Shown here one piece after another: positions 22,090 through 33,784 of a stretch of DNA of 64,000 bases (position 1 is the stretch's first letter; each line of letters starts with the position of its first letter). Source of the DNA: Dioscorea cayenensis subsp. rotundata (lineage: Eukaryota > Streptophyta > Magnoliopsida > Dioscoreales > Dioscoreaceae); the NCBI RefSeq assembly GCF_009730915.1, contig NC_052480.1, forward strand, positions 2,790,001 through 2,854,000, read 5' to 3'. The notes below the pieces were generated by a model. It was not told where the DNA came from. It searched no databases and was given only the letters and a program-made list of their open reading frames with translations. A program made the translations under genes and the position numbers.

Positions 22090-23561
22090 AATTTCACATG
22101 CGTGCTTCCTTCTCAACGTATTCCCTCGTTGGTATTTAGTAATTCAAGATTCAAATGCTTCGACTTTTGTGGTCTTTTTCCTTTCTAAGCAGCTATATAT
22201 ATGTATATATTGTACTGCATACAAAATGTCGTTGTTAATCACCGCTCTCGCATGTTTCCTCGCCTTTGGTTATTGAAATAGGATTTTTGCTCCATTAACA
22301 AATCACCGACTTTATCTCGCTTTTATTTTTACCCGATAACTTTGACGTGCTCAAGCTTCAGCTGTTGTTGTATTTCTAGATTTCGCAAATGTAAGATAAA
22401 ATTGAATTAGAAATGAATGGATGAAAATTGATGGAAATGAGCTCGAGAACTTGAAATTCCCAGCAGTAATTAATACATGGGTTGCTAAGAAAATTCAAAC
22501 ACACAAAATCCATCGGAGTACAAGCAAAAACTCAAGAACAATGGAATTTTCAGAGTCACTTGGGGCACAAGTCCAAGTGGAAAAAGATATAGAGTATGAG
22601 TAGTAGCATGTGCTTCTCTCTCTATGCATAGCTTGAAAGAATTTTGTTGTTTTGTTCTTTCATTTGGGCCAATATTTTTACCTATATTTTATTGGTTCTG
22701 TTTTGTATTATATACCATTTATCCCATTCTGGCTTGGTCGATTCTTTTGAATCTATATTTAAGTTTCAGTGTCATCTTCTAATTAAATGTTGTTTCTTTC
22801 TTTATGATGCTAATTAAATAAATAGAGTGATGATACTCCAATTATTGCCCTGCTGGCATTTTTGATGTCTACTATGGAGAAATACACAAAACAAGATCAA
22901 CTGGCTTTCTTGATGATGATCATGATATTGACTTATAAGTGTATTTGTCATAAGCTTTTTATTTTGTGTTGAACATATATACTTAAACATTTCTTTTTGT
23001 ATGAATTGAGGAATTTATCTTATTTGTTGGTATTTTAGGTTTAAAAATAAAATTCATGTACTGTGTTTTATCATGAAATATAATTTTTATTTTTATTTTT
23101 ACTTGAATGTTAGAAACGGATTAGAAAACATGATTTACTTGTTTTAATATTGTTTTTAATTATTAGAAACGTGATCGGGGAACACTTTTTGTTTCTAATG
23201 AGGAGGGACAAAAATAAAATGACATATTCGCTTTGGAACTGCTTTTAATTTTTGTAACGGTAAAACCTTTTGTTTTAAAATTGATTTCTAAATCTAGAAA
23301 CGAATTACATCGAATTTTTGAAACGGATTAGCAACACACATCATTCCGCTTTAATTTTTCAAAAATTCAAACATATTGGTGTCCATTTCTAACCGCTTCT
23401 AGATTTAGAAACGGAACATTTTTCGCTTTCTATTTAAATTAGAAACAAGAGTTTTTCGAACAGAGTAAATTCGCTTCTAACTGCTTTTAAACCGAATTTT
23501 CAGCAACGGATTAGAAACGTAAAAACGTTGTTTCTAAATGCAATTTTCTTGCATCGACCGG

Positions 23562-23685
23562 TACAATCAAGCGTCTAAAACCACCATAAAAATAAATTTT
23601 TGTCCGTCACTGCGCATAAGATGCCACTACACACATGAACCACATGTCTATCTTGAAATCAATTTATGGACCACACAAACTTGAC
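23562..23685 (+). repeat. Direct repeat R2 flanking the CACTA-like element
   Basis: Same-orientation copy of 19877-19998, starting six bases after the degraded right terminus. Confidence 0.8.
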
Positions 23686-24179
23686 ACATGTAAAATATAA
23701 AAATAAGGACCAAGCTGCTCATCATCCTTCAATATGAAGTGTCATTGATAAAATATTAACAAGATCTAACGTGACAACTCTCACCCGTATGTTCAACGGA
23801 AATAAAATTAATTGTTTTAGAATTAAATAAATACTAGTATGAAGTAATCGCGCTTACGCTAGGGTTTCAATGATTACTTTTTAAGTCTAGTTTCTCATTT
23901 ATTATCAATATAGAAGTTTATAATGAAAAATTATATTATATATATATGTATCTATATATATATATATATCAATGAGAATAGACTGCTCGGCGCATGCGTG
24001 TGTTATGTCAGAAAGGTATGAAATTGATAGGAAATCAAATTATGTAAACAAAGATATTTGTATAGGAATGGGGTAAGGCTACACTTAAATCAAAAGCAAA
24101 TAGTTTGTTTTTATTATTGAAAGATATATGTATCATTGGTTTTTATAATAATTTTTGTATGCATTCTCTCATTCACAGG

Positions 24180-25505
24180 AATACATATATAGTGAATCCC
24201 AGACTATTATTGGCATGATTTGATATCAATCAAGATGACATGGCAATCTTTTCCGGACGTGGGCATAAATAATGACATGGCAAGGAGTCTTGTCTTGAGA
24301 AAAATATCTTGAAGATCTTGACAAAGTTATTGGTAATGTGTTACAACTTGAAAAACAAGATCATATCATTATTGGCATGATTTTGACAATCAATCAAGAT
24401 GACGTGGCAATCTTTCCTGACGTGGCATAAATAATGACATGGCAAGGAGTCTTGTCTTGAGAAAAATATCTCGAAGATCTTGACTAGTTATTTTTGGTAA
24501 TGTGTTACAACTCTCGAAAAACAAGATCATATACATTATTGGCATGATTTGATACGAAATCAAGATGACGTGGCAATCTTTCTCCGACGTGGCATAAATA
24601 ATGACATGGCAAGGAGTCTTGTCTTGGAAAAATATCTTGAAGATCTTGGATAAGTTAGTGGTAATGTGTTATAACTTGAAAAACAAGATCATATCATAGA
24701 CCATATTTAGGTGATTTGATTGAAGACTAAATACGAATGAAGCTTTAATCGAAGAAATACTAACAATGGTACTGAATGAAGACCCGGCATAGTAAGATTT
24801 GAAGACATGCCTATTGTTGGCATAATAGAGACGTATTGATCAAGATATGTTCTTCAAAGATTTGATGGCAAACTTGGGTGAATTGAAGATCGAGTTTGCA
24901 AGTTTCATGAAGACGCACTACAAAGGACATGCGCCTCTTGCGAGGACTGCATGAGAGTAAACCGGGAGGTAGGCTAGTTGCCAATAGTCGGGATCAGGAG
25001 ATCAAGCTGCACTGACTCGGACTAAGCATGACCGGGAGGTTGATGGGTCTTTAGGTCATTTGCAACGTAATCAAAACTTAGTCAAGTCAGATAGCTGTCC
25101 ATGTTGCATTCATGCTAGAAACGAGTCGTAATGACTAATTTTAGAAGGTTTTTAAATTAGTAGCCAAGGAGATTCTAAAAGGGGTGTGTGCTATATTTGG
25201 GACGTTTAGGCGCCCATATAAGCTGCACCTTGCTCGAGATTGTATGTGTTACTTTCGTGGAGGAGAGTGCGAGCCACCAGACAATTTAGAGAGGTAGTAT
25301 CTTTATTGTCGGATGAGTGGCTTAGTGTTTCAGTACTCGACTTTATTTTCACTCTTTTAATGCGATTGTTTTATCTCCGAGCTTGGCCCCCGTGCGTAGA
25401 CGAGGGGACCCCGAACTAGGTTACCAATCTTGTGTGTCTCCTTCTTGCTTGGTTTGTGTGAGCTTTCTATGAGTGTTTGAGTGTTTTTTAAACCACAAAA
25501 CACAT
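24180..25505 (+). mobile_element. Solo-LTR-like sequence
   Basis: The 3' part has the layout of a plant Copia LTR: a TATA box (CCCATATAAGCTGC at about 25211), a GC-richer R/U5 region (GAGGGGACCCCGAACTAGGTT, TCTTGTGTGTCTCCTTC) and an end near AAACCACAAAACACA at about 25505. The 5' part is the tandem array described separately. No primer-binding site, GAG or POL adjoins either side. The left boundary is uncertain. Confidence 0.55.
24206..24698 (+). repeat. Three tandem ~165-bp units with ACGT boxes
   Basis: Units start with ATTATTGGCATGATTT at 24206, 24368 and 24535. Each contains GATGACRTGGCAATCTTTC, GACGTGGCATAAATAATGAC, ATGGCAAGGAGTCTTGTC and AATGTGTTACAACTTG. The GACGTGGC motif is a classical ACGT-core (ABRE/G-box-like) sequence and each unit has three places for it, some changed to GACATGGC. 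Confidence 0.85.
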
Positions 25506-25549
25506 CGGCGGAATGAACACGTATATATATATATATATATATATATATT

Positions 25550-25745
25550 CAGTGGTTAAATCTCTTCCTATTAATTTATTCTCAAATCTCTAGGCGTTGA
25601 CTCCATTGAATAAATACTAACTAGTATAGGGTTGAAGCCCCCCTCGGCGCCGGAGAGAATACTTTTTAGGCAATATAATATTTGATGGTTTTTGAATTTT
25701 CTATACTAATTTCATGTAAAATACAATATTTGGACATACAAAAAT
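25550..25745. other. Short unassigned stretch between the solo LTR and a SINE
   Basis: A (TA)n tract at 25521-25550 precedes it. Nothing coding is recognised. Confidence 0.5.
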
Positions 25746-25749
25746 GTGG

Positions 25750-25870
25750 AATGTGGGTGTGCTTGAGTGGTTAGTGGGTTTATTCACAAGGTATATGATC
25801 TCTTGACCCACCCAAGTTCAAATCTCACGTGCTGCATTTTCACATTTTATTTTTAATTTAAAAATTACTA
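25750..25870 (+). mobile_element. tRNA-derived SINE head
   Basis: A pol III A box (TGTGCTTGAGTGGTTAG, about 25757-25773) and a B box (AAGTTCAAATCTC, about 25814-25826) lie about 42 bp apart, the spacing of a tRNA-type internal promoter, and are followed by an AT-rich tail (CATTTTCACATTTTATTTTT). The region cannot fold as an intact tRNA, so a SINE or tRNA-like pseudogene is the better call. Confidence 0.6.
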
Positions 25871-27333
25871 TAATTTCAAAATTTTAATAAAATAAATATC
25901 TTATATACAAATTTTAGTAATTTAAAAAGTTTGAATTGATCTGAGGCCTAACATATATACATATATGCTAGTGAAACAACAAAAGTATAAACAATAGTTT
26001 GGTTGTTTATAGTGAAGGATCAATTTTACCATATTTTATACAAACTTGAGACGTATTCTTATTAGTTGAATTATTGAAAATCTCATATATTTGCTTTCGG
26101 TAATAACAAAATTTTTAAATTATACTTTTATATATTTTTAAATAGTGTATTCAAATTTTTGTTATATTAATACATTATTTTTCATTTAAAATAATTATTT
26201 TGTTGGATTATTTTTTACTTTTATGTTTTGCATAGATTTCATACCTTTCTACCATCAAGCGGGTCAGCAGATGCCCATGGTTGCGCTACTGGGTTCATCT
26301 ATATACATATCATAAAAAACACTTAGCAAAATACACAAAAGAAAAACCAAACACAATATTATTAGATAAATTAAATAATACAAATAATAATAATAATAAT
26401 CATATATAGAAGGAAAAACAATGAAAACAAATTTAAAATAAAAATACAATATATCTAATAAAAAATTAAAATATACAAAATCATGTTTATGTCCAAATAT
26501 ATATGTCCAAAAAACAATAAAAAAATAAATCAAAATTAAGAAAAAATAAAAGCAAATAATAATATTATTAGTAGTAAGCATATAATATATTGTACTGTAT
26601 TCAGAGGAAAAGGAAGATGAGTGGTGTGTGATCCACTTAACTCAAAATAAATAAATAAATAAAATATAGGTCAATCAAAATCAAGCCAATGACACCATAA
26701 GAGGCATTTAGGTAGTTTGTGTGTTTATATATATACACCATAAAAGGCAGTTAGGTGGTATATAAATAAAAAAAAGAAACAAATACCATATATATAGAGA
26801 GAGAGAAAATAAAACCAAATAAAAATAAACAAAATAAAATTATATATATATGTACCCAATACATATAGAGAGAGACAATTAAACAATAAATCTATATATT
26901 TATTGTTTAAAAGAATTTTTTAAAAAAAGAAAGGAAAAACTATTATTTGTATTGAGAGAGAAAGAGTTGGTGTGGAACTCATTAAATAATGCCAATCAAA
27001 ACCAAACAAATTTTATAAAAATAAAATCACTAAGATTAATATTATGTATACCAGCATAGATATTGGTGCTTATGCTATAAGCTTCATCTAATGATGCAAA
27101 TTATAAAAAATAAATTGTACAAAAAATAAAATCACTTAAACAATATGAAAAACCAACCAAACACTAATATTATCAGATAAATTTAATCAAATAATAACAA
27201 ATAATATAATATACAAATAATAAAAACAAAAAATCATATATAGTTATATGAAAAACAATAAAAAAATTAACAAAAAAACACAATAGATATATTTATTTAT
27301 TTTATTCTTTTACAATTAAAATACGAAAAAATC

Positions 27334-27368
<35 letters not shown>

Positions 27369-27470
27369 CAATAATAGGAAAAAATGATTAAAAATAGACA
27401 AAATCATGCACTATATTTACATATGTATGCAAAACAATAAAACAATTATTTATAAACATATAATATAATG
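25871..27470. other. AT-rich intergenic stretch
   Basis: Long A/T-rich sequence with short GAGAGA and TATATA tracts (26800-26875) and a (TA)n run at about 27334-27366. The minus-strand open frame at 26581-26264 is Tyr/Ile/Phe-rich low complexity and I do not accept it as a gene. Confidence 0.6.
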
Positions 27471-27600
27471 TTATATATAGAGAGAGAATGAATCATCTAT
27501 GCACGTTCGTAGATTTGAAATCTACAAACGTTGCATCATCGTTGCTTTTGACTAACGTTCTATGAGCGTTCTACGAACGATACATAGGCGATATTTTCTA
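27470..27600. mobile_element. Hairpin element next to TATA/GAGA tract
   Basis: After TATATAGAGAGAGAATGAATCATC comes the hairpin CGTTCGTAGATTTGAAATCT with its partner ACAAACG. A second pair follows: TAACGTTCTATGAGCG against GTTCTACGAACGATACATAG. It resembles the units at 10977 and 52975. Confidence 0.45.
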
Positions 27601-29712
27601 ATAAAAAACCAATAAGAATCTTTTGAATATTTTTGTGGTTCTCTCCACAATATGATATGTGTTTCTTGTAATTATTTAATTAAAGATTAAGTTAATAAAA
27701 TCATCTAATCAAGCTTTAGCGTTATAATGAAAAAGTCCAAGCGAATGAAAATTTGCCAAACATCCCATGGAGAAAGTCGGAAAAGCTTTCGCTATTAATG
27801 GGGGATAACTTTAATATATAGTTACTAGATTAAATACACGTGCTAACGCTGCAGGTTGAATATATCATTAAAAAGTTGCAAAGATAGTATAAATTATATC
27901 AATCAAAAAAGTTATATAATTAATGCATTTTTGCATTAAGAACATTAATAAATATACGTTTATATTTATATATAATTTTTATCACTTACATTTTAAAAAT
28001 GAAAGGATTGCAAAAATGAAAAATTAAATAAGACAAGCAAATCCTTTTTGCTAGACGACGAAAAAGATGGCTTAAAAATAGTTAAGGAAAAACAACTCAT
28101 TCTTTTTGAAGAGAAAGTGAAAGTCTTGAGGTCATAGCAAAGGTTATGGTTTTGTATTTTATTATTTTGAAAACAAACTGTCTTTTACATTTTTGAAATC
28201 ATGAGTTGTTGGTGTTAGGAATGTTATGTTGATATTTGACAATTTGACATGTTTGTTTATTGAGGGTTTCTAAATCAAGGGAGTTTGATAAACGATCTTT
28301 TAAGTTTGAATGCTTGTGATGCGTGTGAAATTTCTTTAACTATTATGCATTGTCACTTATCTATTCCAAATTAAAAAATAAATAAATATATATATATAAT
28401 AAAAATAAATATTTTAAATAATATTAAAGAAATATAGGTGTTTATACTTTTGACAATGTATTCTTTGAAATGTAGCATAACCTATTATCCATAATTTATT
28501 CATTATATAGTATAACATTTTATCTATCTATCTATATATATAATTTATTATACATCGATATAGTATAAATTGAGTGTTTCCGATGTAGTATATTTGTTCC
28601 TTTCAGTACCATGAAACTGGCTGCAAATATAGGATGTGTTTCAACACAAAGACAATTAAGTAATCTTTAGCTATTGCTTTTTAAAAGATATAAAGATATA
28701 AAAATTACGGAAACTATTAAACTACCTTTAGTTTGAATAGTTTTATAGAGAATAATGGTCATGCACACAAAATCTTATAAAATCTTTAATTTATAATGGA
28801 TGGCATTAAAGGACATCATCACTTTCTTGCTTCCACTGCCATTGTTATTAAGTTTTTTTTCCTCTTCTTTTTATTCCATATCTTCCAACTATCAATGCTT
28901 CATTCTAACATACACACACTTCTTTGTTTTCATAACATCTATTGGGTTATGGTGCAATAGGTAAGTAAAGTACTTTTCAAATCATCAATTTTTAGTCTTT
29001 TTGCTTGTTGGAATTCAATTATAGTCCTCTACAATCATGGAGTTTACCGAAGAGAGTTTGCAAGGTTGAAGAAGTAAAGGCTGCCAATATTTTTGTCATA
29101 GATTGAGGGTGTGAAGTTCTTCAACTCAATTTTCACTTCTCAACTTTCTTATAATAGAAACAAATTAAAAGAAAAAAGTAATATAGTATTTATATCGCAA
29201 AGTACATACTCATGTTAATAATGATTTGATATAGGCTGGAAATATTTTGTTAAGAGAATATATCAATATTAACAAAATAAAATTGTTTTTTACTAATTTT
29301 AAAAATTTTACATTGTTTTCTAGATAGCATTTATGCTTTTTTAGCAAAAAAAAAAATTATTTATTTATAAAAAAAATTTAAATTTTTTTTACTCTATTAT
29401 ATAATGAATGACATGGGTTGACAAAATTAATTATTTTTAATTTTTTAATAGAAACAAATATTGGCTATTATTATTATTATTATTTTATTACAGTTGTCAA
29501 TGATTTGGTTTTTAGACAGGATTCAAAGAAATTTTGATTGGAAATCTTCATTGATGGGCCAAGCTTTATTCTCGTTATTTTTTTAGTAAGCTTTCTTTTC
29601 ATAATTTAGGATTTATTTATTTATTTATTTTTTATGTATTTCCTTGTATTTTTTACCTTAGCTTTTTCCTAAAAAGTATGTGATTTTTTTATTATTATTG
29701 TTTTTCCTTAGA
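27600..29712. other. AT-rich intergenic stretch upstream of the F-box gene
   Basis: No gene recognised. A possible donor (CAATAG|GTAAGTAAAG) at about 28965 could belong to a leader exon of the F-box gene, but this is not supported further. Confidence 0.45.
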
Positions 29713-30594
29713 ATGGCATATCAATCTTGCAGCTACTTTTTAAGGAAAGTTCCTCAGCATACACTTGAAGAAATCCTTGGATACATAGTTTCAAGATCTT
29801 GTAACTCTCTCCATGATCTCCAAATTTTGCGTTCATGGTAATTGTATTAATTCACATGAATTTTTTAAAAATAAATAATTCAATAGTAATGAAAATAAGT
29901 TTTTGCAGCTGTAAGAGTTTTTTTATGAAGTATCTAAAAGTCGGAGAGTTGGTCAGTTAATGCGAATAGATAATTTATGGTTTCTTTGCATAGAAGAATA
30001 TATTATGTTTCTTCAAAATTGTGCATCAAGTGGAAATATAGAAGCTTGTTTGAAACTTGGCTTGGTTAAAAATTTATTTTTTCAATATTTTGTAATCTTA
30101 GATATATTATAGTATTAATATTGAACTATTCTTTAAATTGTTTTGCAGATAGAAAGTATAGAGTTTAAAATGTATTCACACATCCAATATTTACAAAATG
30201 CAGCTTCTACAGGTTATTTGCTTGCACACTACGCAGCAGGAATTATTTTGTACAAAGATGAGATAACACGTAATTCTGGTATGACAATGTTGAATTTGGT
30301 TGCTAATGAAAAAGTAGATAAAGTTTCAAAAGTAATAGAGAGCAAAAGATCAGGTAATTATATAATAAACAATTGCCGATATGATGTAGAAATTTTTTTT
30401 AGAGATGTAATATGGAGTGCAGAAGGTAAATGGATGGAAAAAAAACATGGGAGTGTGACAACGAATTATGTGGTTGAAAGGCTAATGATGTTATTTATAA
30501 TGGATGGTTAGATGAAGATGAATTTGTGAGAGAGTTTTGCGATCAAGGTTGTAGATGGAAATATGAATTTAATTTGCTTTCATATTTTATGTAA
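29713..30594 (+). pseudogene. F-box family gene (At2g35280-like), three exons, frame-broken
   Basis: Exon 1 (29713-29837) begins MAYQSCSYFLRKVPQHTLEE, an F-box-like start (LRKVPQHTLEEILGYIVSRS). Exon 2 (29909-30064) reads EVSKSRRVGQLMRIDNLWF and SSGNIEACLKLGL in one frame but CKSFF in another, because a T7 run at 29917-29923 is one base off. Exon 3 (30149-30594) reads LQNAASTGYLLAHYAAGIIL, then after a shift in an A8 run near 30444, WECDNELCG and FCDQGCRWKYEFN. The Cys-rich tail and the G-EA-Y-G motif are those of small plant F-box proteins that may act in SCF ubiquitin ligases. Introns have GT-AG ends. Either a recent pseudogene or an intact gene with two homopolymer errors. Confidence 0.6.
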
Positions 30595-33168
30595 TATTTA
30601 TAGTGTTTAGGTTTTTCTTTTTTCTTGAATTAGTGTGATATGTAATGAAGTTTTAAAAGGAGAATTGTTTTAATATTTTATTGATGTAACAATCAGAAAC
30701 CTCTTAATTATGTTGCTTTAGAAAATATCTAATATATAGATATGTATATGTATACATGCGCTATATCGTTACTGGTTTCTATGTAATTGTAATACAGAAA
30801 TTTTTGTATTTGTTTTATCTTATAAGAGTTATTTTTTATGTTTTTCGCTCTTTATTAATAAACTTTAATTAATTGTAACATAAATTAATACATATTTATA
30901 TTTTAAAAGTTATTTTAAAATTATTAATCTCATTGATTGCTGGATTAATGAACTTATAGAAAATAATATAAGATTTATGTTAATTACTGTAATATATATA
31001 TATATATATATATGAAAGATTTCAATTAATATAAAATATGATATTTGTAAAGTTTTTCAGTTATAATTAGACATATATGATATATGATAAATAATATTAA
31101 TTTTTATATTTAAATAGTTTGTTTAAGAATATTAATTTAATAAATTCAATAAGATTTTTATCATTATTAAATTTTTAAGTTTAATTTATCATAAAAATAT
31201 AATCTATTTGTATTTTCAACTTAAATAGTTTATTATATATATATATATATATGTTTATTATAATTATTTAATCTTTAATATTATTAGTGGTTTTTATATA
31301 TGTTTTGGAGGGGAATTTTTTAAGAACGGATGTGTTTGGTCGGCACGCTTTTAATTGTGGCATTAATACTATATTTTAGACATATAATTGATATTGATGA
31401 TTTAATGATAAAATATTAGATTTTTAACATAAAACACAAATTAATCAGATTTTATATAGCAGATATATAAAGTTGTTATTAGATGTTATTGGAAAAACAA
31501 TGACCATAAATAATAATACACTATTTTTTAAAGAAAATCTTTCAAAAATAACAAAGAAACAATTGATGACAATATATCCCAAGAAATGACTAATCATATT
31601 CTATTAATCAATTTTTTTCCTCAAGTTTCTTTAATTGATTCTATTGAAAGAGTGGGTTGATTTTTAATTATTAAATTTGTTATATTATTATTTCTTAAAT
31701 TTATGCAGTCATTAAAAACCATACAAAAGAAAACCACTAAAAATATAAATTGATGGAATGTTGAAGGTATAGGTTTGGTTTTGTTAAAGAAAATATTTTC
31801 TATGTAACTCAAACATTTGACCATCACATAATGTTCTTGGAAATTTCTCAACTCTTTTTTAATGGGTATGTTGATTTGTACCTTGCAAATTTCCTTCATA
31901 TGATCACAATCATATCAGATTCAGAGATATCAGTGATATTATAATTGTCAAGTATTCTCAAAAGAAGAGCAGATATGCTTTGGTTTAGATTTGTAGATTT
32001 TGTAATATAAAAATAAATAAATATTTGGGTATTCTTAAAAGAAGAAAAGATTTGGTTTAGTTTTGAAAATAGTTTAATATATAAAAAAATAATTACTTTG
32101 TTAAATGTTTATAAAATCAGGTTTTTTTTTCCCATTAGATGGTTGTTATTAGTGATAATGTGTAATGTAATGATGAGAGAGAAAATTAATAATTTGGGGG
32201 CAAGTTAGTATAAAAAGAGGGAATATATATATATATATATATTGCTTGGAAAGTATTAATTTCATGAACTTTGATTAATAATTTTTTAATAGAATTTATT
32301 TTTTAAATGCGGCTTGTTGAATTATTAGACAACAATTACATGGTGATATAGTATATTTCAACTAAAAAAATGGAATATAAAGAATGATATATATATATAT
32401 ATACATGCAATTTATATTTTTATATTATTTTATTTATTCATAATTTTTATATTTTTCATAGATTAAATTATTTTTCAAAACAAATATTTTTCGTAGATTA
32501 AATAATTTTTTCAAAACAAATAGAATTTCTCAAAATGTAATAAATATTTTATTTGTTGATAACTTACATTTTTTGAAAGATAAGATATATTTACTAAAAA
32601 TTTATTTATACATGAATAAATTATAACATAATTTTTAGTAAGGACTGGTTTAAGGATAGCAATCTGGAAAATTGGGCATTGCCATTGACTGGATAGTCTC
32701 CATCCGACTGTCCTCCATATCGCGGAACCCGCCCACCATCGTGTTTAGGGGCAAAGATATCTTTCTGCACACATAATTTTTAAAAAAACATGTGTCACTT
32801 TTATGTCCATGTCAAACGGACATTAATTATTTAGGAAGAACTTAAGGCCCGAGGGTAGGATTTTCTTAGTTTGATTTGTGTCTCTTGATAGGGTTTTTTT
32901 CTTTATTTAAAAATGTTTAAATCATTTTTTTTTGTTTGGATGCAGATGAAAGCGGTAGAATATATGAATGAGATAATATTATTATAGTGGAATATAAATA
33001 TATATATATATATATATAGTTTTAGGCCTAGGATTTGTTTTTCTATTTTAAATTATTTGAATCATATCTTTTGTTTAAATGCGACATTAATTTTTTAGGG
33101 AGAAATTAGGGGCTAGGTTTAGATTCTCTTTGTTTGATTTGTATCTCTTAACAGTGACTTGAATAAAT

Positions 33169-33202
<34 letters not shown>

Positions 33203-33784
33203 AGCAGTAGGATATTATTATAGTGAACTATATTTTCTTATGAGGTTAAAATTAGATGATGAAAGATAAAGTAGACGTGGTTTGTATCATGGTAAAAACA
33301 AAAGCAGAATTAGTGGTTTTTTTCTTAGATTTTCAAAAAATCATTTGAGTATATTTAATTTTTTAACTGCCTTTTACATTGGGAATTTGGTTAAGTTTAT
33401 TATTTTCTATACTTGACATAGTTGTATGTTACATTTAAGACTCTTTAATAGGGTTTGAAATATTGTTAAATTTATTTACATATATTTTTATACTATCATA
33501 AGAACATAAATATTTTTTTTGGGATATATTTTGGTTATTTGTTTTCATATTATTATTATTTAATTGTCTTTACATACGCAAATATTTGTTAATGTTATTC
33601 TTTTATGTATTTGAAGTAATTTTATGAGTGAAGGGCATAACATATTGGTAATATTAGTATGTATTAATGATATTTAAATAATTTACTTTATATATATAAA
33701 TATATAATATTATACTATATAATGATTAAGGTGGGAACAACCACCTATGTTACATTTGAGACTCTTTAATAGAGAGAGATAGTG
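30595..33784. other. AT-rich intergenic stretch with short local duplications
   Basis: No gene recognised; the minus-strand frame at 31899-31621 matches nothing I know. A stretch at 32823-32900 (ACATTAAT-TTTAGG-AGAA to TTTGATTTGT-TCTCTTGA) recurs at about 33085-33157. A 25-bp motif TGTTACATTTAAGACTCTTT occurs at about 33427 and, nearly the same, at 33750 just before the glutaredoxin. (GA)n lies at 33170-33200. Confidence 0.55.

Larger units (their letters stand above)
19999..23556. mobile_element. Non-autonomous CACTA-like element with captured sequence
   Basis: The left end is CACTACAAGAAAG at 19999. The right end reads in complement CGATGCAAGAAAATTG, a degraded match. Both subterminal regions are filled with forms of CCGCTTTCTAA and TAGAAACGGA, on opposite strands (20150-20820 and 23110-23540), as in EnSpm/CACTA elements. 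No TNPD-type transposase is visible. The centre (21040-22110) is GC-richer and exon-like. A 3-bp duplication could not be confirmed. Confidence 0.65.

Noticed and set aside
25752..25845. A functional tRNA gene
   Set aside because: A and B boxes are present but the arms do not pair as a cloverleaf and no discriminator/CCA-proximal stem is seen; SINE head preferred.
26264..26581. Minus-strand frame rich in Phe/Tyr/Ile that looks membrane-like
   Set aside because: Composition follows from AT-rich DNA; no conserved motif or splice context.
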